Source: Flavimaribacter sp039888615
Lineage (GTDB): Bacteria > Pseudomonadota > Alphaproteobacteria > Rhizobiales > Rhizobiaceae
Assembly (NCBI GenBank): GCA_039888615.1
Contig: JBDQQS010000001.1
Length of the DNA stretch: 64,000 nucleotides
Strand: one strand, 5' to 3'
Shown here piece after piece: positions 33,215 to 41,496 of the stretch (its first letter is position 1; every line of letters starts with the position of its first letter). The translations under genes and the position numbers were made by a program. The notes beneath the pieces were generated by a model. The model saw only the letters and a list, made by a program, of their open reading frames with translations, was not told the origin of the DNA and searched no databases.

Positions 33215-35293
33215 ATGAGGCGCATCGACCAATGGTTTGAGCGTGCGGCGAAAAGTGAAGAAAGGCTGGTTTCCTTCTTCCAGTGCGCCGTGACCGGTTC
33301 GATGGGACGCTATTTCCGGTATCGCTTACGCAATATACTCATACTCGATACATTGATGTTCGTGGTCCGGGCGGCCGAATTTCTCCTCGTCTACCGGGTT
33401 CTCGGTCACATCGACGCCTTCATCGTGCTGTCGCTCCGAGTTGGTTCTCTTCTTGTCGAGGGGGCCTGGTGGGGGCTTCTGGAAGTCATGCGCGAGCGCC
33501 TGCGCGATCTGACGGAAGAAGGCAGGTCGCAGGAAAGAGATCGGATAGTTGGCGACTGGCTCGTCTTGTCTGTGTTGGTTGCGGCGGCGATCCTGGTCAC
33601 CGCGACCGTCTTGATCGTTGGCAATGTAATGACATCGGGCGGCGGCGTTATCGTCGGAATCTACAGTTTCTTCATTATTCTCGAAACCGTCGCCAAACTG
33701 CCGGCCAAGACGATACATGCAGGCATGTACGCCACGCGGCGGATATTCCGCCCGAGCTGGACGATTTTCGCGCCCCTTGCCATCCAGATCTCCATTCTTG
33801 CGATCGGATACGCCATATTGCCCACCGCGGCTCTGATCCTGTCGATTCTCGCCTCGTCGGTGGCCGCAACCCTGCTTGGCCTGCGCTATACGCTGAGAGT
33901 GTACGAATTGTCCGGGCGTTCGCTCGGGTCAGCCCTGGAGCTCGGTGGTTTTTCGACGTTCATCAAAGCCTTGCCTGCGGGTCGTGCGGCGCTTTCTCTG
34001 GTTGCGGGATTGTGTCTTCAGCTTGATGCGATCTTTGCGCTGGTTCTCCTCGGGATCGTATCTGGAAACGCGCGCGCGATCGACTTTACCGCCGCCGATC
34101 CGGCCTGGCACATCATCAATAGCTTCGCCTTCTTCTATCTGCTGCTTCCGGCGTTCACCGGCAGTTACGATTGGGCCAGGGTGTTCTATTTCGATCTGGT
34201 AAGGCTGCGCCGGATAAAGGAATATCGGGAGTTGCGGCTCTCATTCTTCAAACGCATCCTCTTCACCGCGCCGCTGATCGCGACCTGGTTCTGGTTACTG
34301 GGCTTCTCGCTCGGCCTGCTGCAGATGAATGATTTCTCCTTCACGCTGCTGCTGGCGATGCTTCCGCTTTTCCTGCTTCGCTCCCTGATCGGCGTCTACC
34401 AGTTCCGCATGTTTGCGGACGGTCATCTTTTCTCGGTCGTGGGCAGCGTCGGCCTCTTTGTCTTCGGGTTGTGGCTTGTCTGGCTGGATCCGCAACCGGC
34501 GTCGGATTTGCTGGAAGTCACCGCAGTCATGATCGTCGTGCTGGTGGCTCTCATCAATCTGCATCACTTCAGAAATCGCAAGCAACGCTTGCCCGTGCAG
34601 CTCGATCCGGGTGAATGGTTCGATACGCTGCGGAATTTGGATCAGCCTGTGTTCGTCGGCGAATTGCGGTTCGCGCCGCGCGTGCCGGAAATGCAACGTC
34701 GTCAGGTGATCAGCGCTGTTCGCACCCGGATTTCCGAATACGGTCACTATACGTTTCGAAATCAGGGCGCGCTCTTGTTCTTTCTGCCGGATTGCGAGAC
34801 CGCGCGTGACCTGGATATCGACCTTTCCGTGATGTCGGGCGGCGCCGCGAGCGCGGCCCGTCACGGCGACCCGGTATTTGCTGAAGGTCGTGCGGCGGCG
34901 TCCGCGCTGCTGTTGCGATGGCCCGACCTGCAAGACCATGTCGCGCGTCACTCGATCGATGAGCAGAAAGTTCTTTTCAAGGCGCAGTTCGAGAATGGCG
35001 GCTATCTAGACCTGGCGACGGGCGAGGGCGGCGCGTCCATGAACCGCCTCGATCCCCGGATAACCCGCCTCGCGCTGACGACCGCGCTGAAGTGCTTCAG
35101 GGATGGACGACTGGCCGCGACGATCCACAATCATGTGCTTGCGCCTGTCTTCAGCGGAGGCGCGCTGCGGTTGCTTCTCGTGCTGCCGCAGGAAGCAGGC
35201 GAGGGGGCGTTGAAGAAGTGGCGTGCAGCCGTGACGGAGGATGCGAAAGCCGCCGACGCGGAGACCGAGCGGGCGGTTCGCCTCGATGGTTGA
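33215..35293 (+). CDS. Large polytopic membrane protein of unknown family, partner of a reverse transcriptase
   Basis: 692 residues. Residues about 40-450 contain roughly 12 hydrophobic segments (for example NILILDTLMFVVRAAEFLLV, ILFTAPLIATWFWLLGFSLG, VTAVMIVVLVALINLHHF), a layout recalling lipid/polysaccharide flippases. No signature confirms that. Residues about 455-692 form a soluble tail with alpha/beta character (PVFVGELRFAPRVPEMQRRQ, then GALLFFLPDCETARD, and RLDPRITRLALTTALKCF). I recognise no motif in the tail. The stop overlaps the reverse-transcriptase start by 8 bases, so translation is coupled. Start ATG 33215 has only a weak ribosome site. Function unknown. Confidence 0.75.
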   Translation: MRRIDQWFERAAKSEERLVSFFQCAVTGSMGRYFRYRLRNILILDTLMFVVRAAEFLLVYRVLGHIDAFIVLSLRVGSLLVEGAWWGLLEVMRERLRDLTEEGRSQERDRIVGDWLVLSVLVAAAILVTATVLIVGNVMTSGGGVIVGIYSFFIILETVAKLPAKTIHAGMYATRRIFRPSWTIFAPLAIQISILAIGYAILPTAALILSILASSVAATLLGLRYTLRVYELSGRSLGSALELGGFSTFIKALPAGRAALSLVAGLCLQLDAIFALVLLGIVSGNARAIDFTAADPAWHIINSFAFFYLLLPAFTGSYDWARVFYFDLVRLRRIKEYRELRLSFFKRILFTAPLIATWFWLLGFSLGLLQMNDFSFTLLLAMLPLFLLRSLIGVYQFRMFADGHLFSVVGSVGLFVFGLWLVWLDPQPASDLLEVTAVMIVVLVALINLHHFRNRKQRLPVQLDPGEWFDTLRNLDQPVFVGELRFAPRVPEMQRRQVISAVRTRISEYGHYTFRNQGALLFFLPDCETARDLDIDLSVMSGGAASAARHGDPVFAEGRAAASALLLRWPDLQDHVARHSIDEQKVLFKAQFENGGYLDLATGEGGASMNRLDPRITRLALTTALKCFRDGRLAATIHNHVLAPVFSGGALRLLLVLPQEAGEGALKKWRAAVTEDAKAADAETERAVRLDG

Positions 35294-36620
35294 GCCGGTC
35301 GATATCGAGGCGTGTCTGCGGGATCATTCCGTATACGAAGCGGAGATTCTGAAAATCTTTGCAAAGCGCGTGCAAAGCGGTCGGACGTCCTCGGACGCAG
35401 GGCCGGGCGTGAGCTACTATCGCGCAGCGACGGATCGCCGTGCTCTGGCGGCGCGAATCGTGAAGACCATCAAGGCCGGAGACTATCGCATGAGCCCGGT
35501 GGATCTTTGGTTTCTTGAGCGTCACGGCAAGGTTCGCCCCGCCCATCGGCCGGTTTTCATGGATCAGGTGGTTGGCGCAGTGCTTTTCCAGTTGCTCACC
35601 CGCAATGCGCGCGCCTTTGGAATGCCCGGCGTGCACTCCTATCTGCCGGGGCACAGCAACCTGTCCGCAGCGCTTGCATTTTCCAGCTTTATCCGTCGCT
35701 ATCGCAGGCAGGCGGGTGCAAGACCGCCGGCGCTCCACGTGCTCAAGTCCGATTTCAGCAAGTTCGGCGAATCCTTGCCGATGGGGCCAACGGCGCCGCT
35801 CTGGAAGACAATGCGACAGGTAGCCGATCTCGGAAATCCGCGCGGCGGCGTAAGTGATCAGACCTGGTCTCTCATTGTCGATCTGGTGCGCCCGGTTATC
35901 TGCAATCCGGATGGATCGTCCTTCACGCGCGCGTATGGTGTCTCCATGGGAACGCCCCTGACGCCGTTGGTTTCCAATCTGTCGGTTCATGAAATGGACG
36001 TCTATCTGAACGGCGTCGAAGGCCTTTTCTATGCGCGTTACAATGACGATTTCATCCTGGCGCACGCCGATCTGCAGACGCTGCAACAGGTGGACGTCAG
36101 TCTGGAGCCCATTCTCGCCCGCCTTGGCGTAACCAGAAAAATGGAAAAGGAGCGCCGCGTGGCGCTTAGCGGTAACGGTATGCCGTCAGACGCCGACCCC
36201 GCCTATGAGGGCGGCAATCGCATCGATTTCCTCGGCATTTCGATCGCCTGTAATGGTGATTTGAGCCCCGCTCCACATTTGCAGGCGCGGTTCGTCAAAC
36301 GCGTTTGCGCCAGGATTGACGGACTTGCGGCGGGGTTTGCCGGAGAAACACCCTTGAACAGAGCCCGGCGACTCGTCTCTGCAACAAATGTCATGCTGGA
36401 TGTCGACAGCCCTTTCGCCGTTCCCGGTCTTGCGACCCTGCTCAAGGTCGCCTCCAGTCGCGGCGACTTGAAGGATATCGATTTCAGGATAGCCAGAAAA
36501 ATCGTCCAGGCCGCCACAGGCCGTCCGGGAAACCGGGGATTTCGCCAGATACCGCCAAAGCGCCTTCGCGAGGAGATGGAACTCGTCTCACTGGTCGCAA
36601 TGCGCAACTTGCGACATTAG
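35286..36620 (+). CDS. Reverse transcriptase of unassigned class
   Basis: 444 residues from ATG 35286, inside the upstream stop region. RT motifs appear in order: RPAHRPVFMDQVVGAVLFQL (residues 84-103, motif 2), LKSDFSKFGESL with Asp155 (motif A), YGVSMGTPLTPLVSNL at 217-232 (motif B), YARYNDDFILAHAD with YNDD at 252-255 (catalytic), LGVTRKMEKE (motif D) and IDFLGIS at 313-319 (motif E). A helical thumb-like C-terminus of about 120 residues follows. There is no intron-type endonuclease or maturase domain, Cas1, or nitrilase fusion. It may belong with unknown-group/Abi or retron-like RTs; a defence role is only inference. Confidence 0.85.
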   Translation: MVEPVDIEACLRDHSVYEAEILKIFAKRVQSGRTSSDAGPGVSYYRAATDRRALAARIVKTIKAGDYRMSPVDLWFLERHGKVRPAHRPVFMDQVVGAVLFQLLTRNARAFGMPGVHSYLPGHSNLSAALAFSSFIRRYRRQAGARPPALHVLKSDFSKFGESLPMGPTAPLWKTMRQVADLGNPRGGVSDQTWSLIVDLVRPVICNPDGSSFTRAYGVSMGTPLTPLVSNLSVHEMDVYLNGVEGLFYARYNDDFILAHADLQTLQQVDVSLEPILARLGVTRKMEKERRVALSGNGMPSDADPAYEGGNRIDFLGISIACNGDLSPAPHLQARFVKRVCARIDGLAAGFAGETPLNRARRLVSATNVMLDVDSPFAVPGLATLLKVASSRGDLKDIDFRIARKIVQAATGRPGNRGFRQIPPKRLREEMELVSLVAMRNLRH

Positions 36621-36643
36621 GGGCTGTCGGATAGGATTTCTGC

Positions 36644-36741
36644 GGGAGCGCGTTTCCCGCGGCGACGCGGCGGACGGCCTGTGGAGCCACAGAGGCTGCG
36701 GCTTTCGGTTCCTGTTTTGCTCTTTGATATCACGCGCTCCC
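36644..36741 (+). other. Long inverted repeat after the reverse-transcriptase gene (possible ncRNA or terminator)
   Basis: GGGAGCGCGT at 36644-36653 pairs perfectly with ACGCGCTCCC at 36732-36741, enclosing 78 bases. Inside, GCC-TGTG-GAGC-CACA-GA-GGC can form a hairpin near 36678-36697. A competing local stem GCGGGA/TCCCGC also exists at 36642-36660. It lies between convergent RT and adenine deaminase genes, so it could be a shared terminator or a structured RNA used by the RT. No T-run is present. Confidence 0.4.
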
Positions 36742-36757
36742 ACTTTCCCGCGAAGCC

Positions 36758-38545
36758 TCAACCTATGACTTCGAGAACCGGGCTTTCCAGCGGCCCGTCC
36801 AGGGTCAGGTCGGAGAGACCGAGATCGGTCTGATGCGGGCCGGCGTTGCAGGCCAGCGTCGCTCCGAAACAGGCCTTGAAGATCAGATAGGGCGGTTGCC
36901 ATTGGACGACCTCGTCCATCGCCTGTTTGATCGCGGTGAAGCCCGCGCTGACATCGGCCATCGGCGCGTCGCTGACGAGACCTGAAAGCGGCAGCGGCAG
37001 GCTGGCCAGAACCACGCCTCCCGAGACAACGGCCAAGCCGCCGTCCATCGCGCAGACGGCGTTCGCGGCAAGCGCCATGTCCGCCTCGTTGCCTCCGAAC
37101 ACAGTCAGATTATGGCTGTCGTGGGAAACCGTCGTGCAGACGGCGCCGTTCCAAGCGCCCCAGTCCGTGAGAAAGCCGATTTTCATCTCGGCTGGTAGGC
37201 GTCCGTGACGGTGACAAACGCCGATCAGGGTTACGCCTTCAGGCGAAACGACATGGCCATCCCTGACATCCGTTTCCGTTTCGCGCCAGCGCGTAAAGCG
37301 CGGCCGGTCGATAGTCGCTACACGCACGCGATTACCGTTTGACATTATTTTGAAATCATCCGGTTTGAATTGAGGCGCTTTGACGGACTTCTCAAGCAAA
37401 TCGGTTTTGATCCGGTGAGGCGGCGAATTCAGTCGATTATTGCGCGCCAAAATCTCGCCATTGCCGATCACGAAAACCGCATTCAGTGACTGCAGGTCGT
37501 CGAAAGCCACCAGATCGGCGCGGCGACCGGCTGCGATCAGGCCAAGATCGTTGCGTCCCAGACGCATGGCGGCATTGAGCGTCGCTGCGCGGATCGTCCA
37601 TACGGGCGGCATGCCATAACGCACAAGTCTGCGGATCACATCGTCGAGCCCGCCATTCTTTTCGAGATCGTCGGGAAAGACATCATCGGTGCAAAGCGTC
37701 ACGGTCGGCGGCAGATGTCCGATCGCGTTCAGCGCCTCGACGATTTCGGGAAGCAGGTGATCGTGCGACCCGCGAATTTCGATTGTCAGTCCCGCACGGA
37801 GTTTTTCAAGAAAGTCGTTCGCGGAGGTGAGTTCATGGTCGGACGTCACGCCGGCGGCCATAAAGGCGTTCAGATCCGGTCCGCTGAGGCCCCGCGCATG
37901 TCCGAACACCGGCTTCCCGCTTGCAAGCCCCGCCTGGACGACATCCGTCATCAGCGCGTCACGACTGATGACGCCGGCCATATTCATCACCTCGGCAACG
38001 CCGCCGATGCCAGGGTTGGCGAGCATCGCCTCCATCTCCGGTCCGCCGAACGCCGCGCCCGCGCATTCGAAACCCGGCGCAGAGGGAACACAGGACGGCG
38101 CCAGAACAATAAAACGCATCGGCAGGCTGGACGTTGCTTCGACAGCCCAGTCGACGCCGGCGAGACCATGCACATTTCCGAACTCGTGCGGGTCCCAGAC
38201 GACCGTTGTCACGCCACGCGGCAATATCGTTTCGGCGTAGGTTGCGGGCGTGATCATCGAGCTTTCGACATGCATATGGGCGTCGATCAGTCCGGCTGTG
38301 AGGAGTTTTCCTGCAGCGTCGATGGTCTCTTCAGCGTCCGTTCTGCTTCCCGGCGCATGCACGCTGGCGATCATCGGACCTGTTATGCCGATGTCAGCCT
38401 TGCGGATTTCGCCGGTCACGGAATCGAGCCTGTCGCCATTGACGATCAGAAGGTCGAAAGGCGCATCGCCGCGCGCCGCCGCCACGGCGCGATCCCGCAG
38501 TGGTCTTTCGTTCAGATCATCCGGTTCGAGGGCGGAAGATGTCAT
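36758..38545 (-). CDS. ade: Adenine deaminase
   Basis: 595 residues, the usual length for bacterial Ade. The amidohydrolase metal motif is DAHMHVESSMITPATYAE (His90, His92, Glu94) and the middle has VFGHARGLSGPDLNAF. The C-terminal adenine-deaminase domain has DWGAWNGAVCTTVSHDSHN and MALAANAVCAMDGGLAVVSG. It converts adenine to hypoxanthine and ammonia. Its stop/start overlap with the nucleoside hydrolase gene would not be accidental: hydrolase releases the base, Ade deaminates it. Confidence 0.93.
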   Translation of the reverse strand: MTSSALEPDDLNERPLRDRAVAAARGDAPFDLLIVNGDRLDSVTGEIRKADIGITGPMIASVHAPGSRTDAEETIDAAGKLLTAGLIDAHMHVESSMITPATYAETILPRGVTTVVWDPHEFGNVHGLAGVDWAVEATSSLPMRFIVLAPSCVPSAPGFECAGAAFGGPEMEAMLANPGIGGVAEVMNMAGVISRDALMTDVVQAGLASGKPVFGHARGLSGPDLNAFMAAGVTSDHELTSANDFLEKLRAGLTIEIRGSHDHLLPEIVEALNAIGHLPPTVTLCTDDVFPDDLEKNGGLDDVIRRLVRYGMPPVWTIRAATLNAAMRLGRNDLGLIAAGRRADLVAFDDLQSLNAVFVIGNGEILARNNRLNSPPHRIKTDLLEKSVKAPQFKPDDFKIMSNGNRVRVATIDRPRFTRWRETETDVRDGHVVSPEGVTLIGVCHRHGRLPAEMKIGFLTDWGAWNGAVCTTVSHDSHNLTVFGGNEADMALAANAVCAMDGGLAVVSGGVVLASLPLPLSGLVSDAPMADVSAGFTAIKQAMDEVVQWQPPYLIFKACFGATLACNAGPHQTDLGLSDLTLDGPLESPVLEVIG

Positions 38546-39459
38546 TGTCGTGTTGCCTTTTCGAGGGCGTCCAGCGCCATGGATCTGATGCGTTCGGCGT
38601 CCGGTCGAACGGCGATCCTGGCGTTTGCGCCTGCTGAGGGTCGGCGGTCGACGACTGTTCGGCCGCGCGTCAGTCCGCCGGCCAATTCCATGTCGATGCG
38701 AACCGCCTCGAGCGTCGCCACATTGTCACCAATGGCGATCGCAGCCGCGACCGGGTCGTAGAGCGCCATGGCGGGACGGCCCCTTTGTATCGCGATGTCG
38801 ATATAGCCGCCCATCAGGTCGGCCAGAACGGAGACTTTCTCATCGCCCGCCGCGTTCAGGGATTGTGCAAAATCAGGACCGACGAGAACCTGCCTGCAGC
38901 ATTCCAGATCGACCATCCGCAGTTCGACGCCGCTTGCAAGAACGATGGCGACCGCCTCGGGATCGCTGAAGGCGTTGAACTCCGCCGATGCGGTGTGGTT
39001 GCCCGCACCGGAACCGCCGCCCATCCACAGGACATGGCTTATTTTCGGTGCAAGATCGGGGCGTGCGAGCAGCAGGATGGCGATATTGGTCAGCGGTCCC
39101 AGCGCAAGCACGGGCCTCGGTTGGCCAAGGCTTTCAAGCCATTCCGTCAGGCCGCTGAGGGCGGAGGGAATATCGGTGGTCGCGCTTTCCGGAAGTCGCT
39201 TGCCGAGCGTCGGCATGCCGCTAGGGCCAAGGATCCGTTCAGCAGTTTCAATGGAGCCGAGGATAGAACGGGAAGCGCCGGCAAACAGTGGCATGGTCCA
39301 TCCAAGGAAGTCCGAGGCGTCAAATGCGTTGCGGACGACCTGTTCCAGCCTCGTATTTCCATAGACAAGGGAAACGCCTGCGATGTCGACCGGCGACTGC
39401 TCCACCATCATCACGGCGAGCATGTCGTCGAATCCCATATCCGTATCGATCCAGATCAA
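38542..39459 (-). CDS. Nucleoside hydrolase (IUNH family)
   Basis: 305 residues starting MIWIDTDMGFDDMLAVMMVE, the calcium-binding DTDxGxDD motif at 5-12. Other family features are VSLVYGNTRLEQVVRNAFDA, LALGPLTNIAILL and MGGGSGAGNHTASAEFNAFSDPEA shortened here in part (FNAFSDPEAVAIVL). It hydrolyses nucleosides to ribose and base. It is first in a two-gene operon with adenine deaminase (4-base ATGA overlap), pointing to purine nucleosides. Confidence 0.92.
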   Translation of the reverse strand: MIWIDTDMGFDDMLAVMMVEQSPVDIAGVSLVYGNTRLEQVVRNAFDASDFLGWTMPLFAGASRSILGSIETAERILGPSGMPTLGKRLPESATTDIPSALSGLTEWLESLGQPRPVLALGPLTNIAILLLARPDLAPKISHVLWMGGGSGAGNHTASAEFNAFSDPEAVAIVLASGVELRMVDLECCRQVLVGPDFAQSLNAAGDEKVSVLADLMGGYIDIAIQRGRPAMALYDPVAAAIAIGDNVATLEAVRIDMELAGGLTRGRTVVDRRPSAGANARIAVRPDAERIRSMALDALEKATRQ

Positions 39460-39534
39460 ATCTTGTGTCCAGTTGGGCGTCGCTTCAGTGTCGAATCCAT
39501 AGCAGAATTCGGTTCAGACGAAAGCGCCGGATGC

Positions 39535-39711
39535 TCAGGCGGGCGGATCAATCGCCGCCATGTCGACGCCCAGAAAATACGGCCAGACGATCAGCGCGAG
39601 GACGCCGCGCCAAAAACCAAGGTCGAGATAGCCAATGGTGAAAAGCCAGCCCGCGAGCCAGATCAGGCCGAGACCGCCGTGCTGTTCAATACGGATTCGC
39701 TGCTTGTCCAT
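39535..39711 (-). CDS. 58-residue inner-membrane protein, probably LexA-controlled
   Basis: Minus-strand frame from ATG 39711 to TGA at 39535. It reads MDKQRIRIEQHGGLGLIWLA, then GWLFTIGYLDLGFWRGVLAL, IVWPYFLGVDM and ends DPPA. It has two hydrophobic segments and a good ribosome site (AGGGAG). The pattern looks conserved and coding, not random. A perfect alphaproteobacterial LexA-type box sits 87 bases upstream with a plausible promoter. It may be an SOS-induced membrane peptide, but the function is unknown. Confidence 0.7.
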   Translation of the reverse strand: MDKQRIRIEQHGGLGLIWLAGWLFTIGYLDLGFWRGVLALIVWPYFLGVDMAAIDPPA

Positions 39712-39797
39712 GGATAGGCTCCCTGTTGCGTTGTCTGTCCGTCGGAAAGGCTACATCAGCCAGGATCAGCGGCCAAGCGAAGGTTCGATAGCGAGAA

Positions 39798-39812
39798 GAA
39801 CAAAAAATGAAC
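39798..39812 (-). promoter_or_regulatory. LexA-type SOS box
   Basis: GAAC-AAAAAAT-GAAC on the plus strand, GTTC-N7-GTTC on the minus strand, is an exact match to the alphaproteobacterial LexA operator. On the minus strand a TTGTTC / 16 bases / GCTATC promoter overlaps the box and points to the 58-residue membrane protein. No lexA, recA or imuAB gene lies here. Confidence 0.6.
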
Positions 39813-39900
39813 AAACCTGCTGATTTTTAGGGTGATCTGTGCTATAAGATGCGCGTTGAAATCCGCCCGCCATCGGGCGCGAAATCCATGAAAATGCAGA

Positions 39901-40142
39901 TTCCCGAAACGAAGCCAAATTGAAGAAGAGGCAATTTCCCGAAACGAACCCAAACTCCCCGAAATCGCATTTCCCGAAACAAACCCAAACGACCCAAAAC
40001 CCAATTTCCCGAAACAAAGTCAGAGTTGGAAACAAGCCTTCCCACCATCCCTCATGCCGCACTTGATGCGGCATCCAGGCGCCGCGCGTCCGCGCGGCGG
40101 AAATGAGGAGCGGACGCAAAAAATCCAAATTCCCGAAACAAA
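39901..40142. repeat. Five copies of a 13-base repeat in a gene-free island
   Basis: TTCCCGAAACRAA occurs at 39901-39913, 39936-39948, 39971-39983, 40006-40018 and 40130-40142. The first four start exactly 35 bases apart. Spacers share runs such as AAACCCAAA. A long minus-strand frame across it is repetitive and not credible as protein. The 39712-40219 region otherwise contains the LexA box and the palindromes listed next. Confidence 0.8.
40054..40098. repeat. Double palindromic unit inside the repeat island
   Basis: ATGCCGCA-CTTGA-TGCGGCAT (40054-40074) and GCCGCGCG-TC-CGCGCGGC (40081-40098) are two perfect 8-bp dyads back to back. This resembles intergenic palindromic elements common in Hyphomicrobiales and interrupts the 13-base repeat series between copies 4 and 5. 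Confidence 0.65.
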
Positions 40143-40219
40143 GCCAGATTTGTCTCTAAGTGCGCGAGAATTGAATTAACCAACTAATACAGCAGCTTGA
40201 AAGGGAGTTTTGAATCAAT

Positions 40220-41245
40220 TCACTTATAGGCGATGGCCGCGCTGGAAGGTCCGACAAGTGGAATGACTTCGAAACGCCTGAACCCCGCTTCGCTGCACCA
40301 CTCGCGAAATTCAGCGCCGGTGAAGTCGAAAGCCCTGTCGCCGAACTCCATCAGCATGGTCAGCGACATGAACAGGCCAAAGGTGTTTTCGCGCCGGGCG
40401 TCGTCGATCAGGGCCTCGACGGCGATGAAGGCGCCGCCTTCGGGAAGCGCGTCATAGGCCTTTTTCACCAGAGCCTTCTTTTGTTCGAGGTTCCAGTCAT
40501 GCAGGATCATGCCCATCGTAATAATTTCGGCCGGCGGCAGGGGATCGGAAAAGAAATCGCCGGACACCGTTTCGATCCGGTCCGAAAGACCGTCAGCCGC
40601 GATCTTCTTTTTTGCAATTTCCGTCACGTTGGGCAGGTCGAAGCTCGTGCAGCGAAGATGCGGATGGCGCGCGGCCACGCAACGCGAAAGCAGGCCGTCC
40701 GCGCCGCCGATATCCGAGAGAGTCTTGTAGTTGTCGAAAGGAAAAACCTCCGCAAGTTTCTCGAAATTGTGGCGGGACGAGCCGTTCATCGCATCCATGA
40801 AGGCTTCGAGCCGGGCGGGTTCCGAGTAGAGCGTCTCGAAGAAGGGCGTGCCCGCAGCCTTGGATTCGTTCTGCGGTTCGCCGGTCTTGAAGGCCTCTCC
40901 GATATCGGCCCAGAAGCGGTAGTTGCGCGCTTCCCACAATTCGAGAATGCCGCCGATATAGTCAGGCTTGTTTCGGTCGAGATAGGCGCCGGTGGCTGTG
41001 GTGTTGCGGTAGCGCGCATCCGGTCCGTCGCCATCGCGCCCAAGCATGTCGACAGAAACCAGAAGGTCGAGGAAATCCATGGCGGGTCGCCGCCGCAAGC
41101 CGTATTCCGCCATGATCTCGTCCAGGGTCATCGGGCTTTCGGCGAGCCGCGTATAGAGCCCGAGACCGACAGCGCTCAGCAGCGCCTTGGAAACGCCGTA
41201 GCCGATGGCGACGCGCATGATGTGGTCGGGTCCTGGTTCGTTCAT
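40220..41245 (-). CDS. SAM-dependent O-methyltransferase (acetylserotonin-type)
   Basis: 341 residues. An N-terminal winged-helix dimerisation domain (ALLSAVGLGLYTRLAESPMT, LRRRPAMDFLDLLVSVDML) is followed by the methyltransferase core: TLSDIGGADGLLSR (SAM motif I), FDLPNVTEIAKK, ETVSGDFFSDPLPPAEII and MGMILHDWNLEQKKALVKKA with the catalytic-region His. It belongs to the Methyltransf_2 family that methylates small-molecule hydroxyls. It stands alone next to the repeat island. The substrate is unknown. Confidence 0.88.
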   Translation of the reverse strand: MNEPGPDHIMRVAIGYGVSKALLSAVGLGLYTRLAESPMTLDEIMAEYGLRRRPAMDFLDLLVSVDMLGRDGDGPDARYRNTTATGAYLDRNKPDYIGGILELWEARNYRFWADIGEAFKTGEPQNESKAAGTPFFETLYSEPARLEAFMDAMNGSSRHNFEKLAEVFPFDNYKTLSDIGGADGLLSRCVAARHPHLRCTSFDLPNVTEIAKKKIAADGLSDRIETVSGDFFSDPLPPAEIITMGMILHDWNLEQKKALVKKAYDALPEGGAFIAVEALIDDARRENTFGLFMSLTMLMEFGDRAFDFTGAEFREWCSEAGFRRFEVIPLVGPSSAAIAYK

Positions 41246-41496
41246 GTGACATCCTCCGTTTTGTAGCGTGATCTTGCCATCATTATAAACGCGATTGCTA
41301 CCTTTGCTTTAAAGCGGTTGTGCAATGAAGTGCTGATATTTGCAAAAGCAAAAAATGTGATGATAACGTGAATTTAATAATAATTACAGTGATATAAGTA
41401 TTTTATCGTGCAGAAACTATTCATGAGAAAATGGACGTAAGTATAGCTGTGTGATTATATGGTGCAGCTTATGAATACAATCCGGAGGTTGAGAAT
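41246..41496. other. AT-rich intergenic region
   Basis: Much richer in A and T than the rest of the window. It carries no gene I can support, and contains the leader of the next small gene with CCGGAGG before ATG 41497. The composition shift continues through that gene to about 42000, suggesting foreign origin. Confidence 0.6.

Noticed and set aside
35286..36620. RT as part of a diversity-generating retroelement or group II intron
   Set aside because: I found no template/variable repeat pair nearby, no accessory Avd-like gene, and no intron domain V-like hairpin or maturase/endonuclease segment; this is by eye and not exhaustive.
39766..40128. 120-codon minus-strand frame in the repeat island
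   Set aside because: It merely translates the 13-base repeats and palindromes (repeated Phe/Gly/Ser words, then WMPHQVRHEG, a phrase common in translated intergenic palindromes); not a protein.
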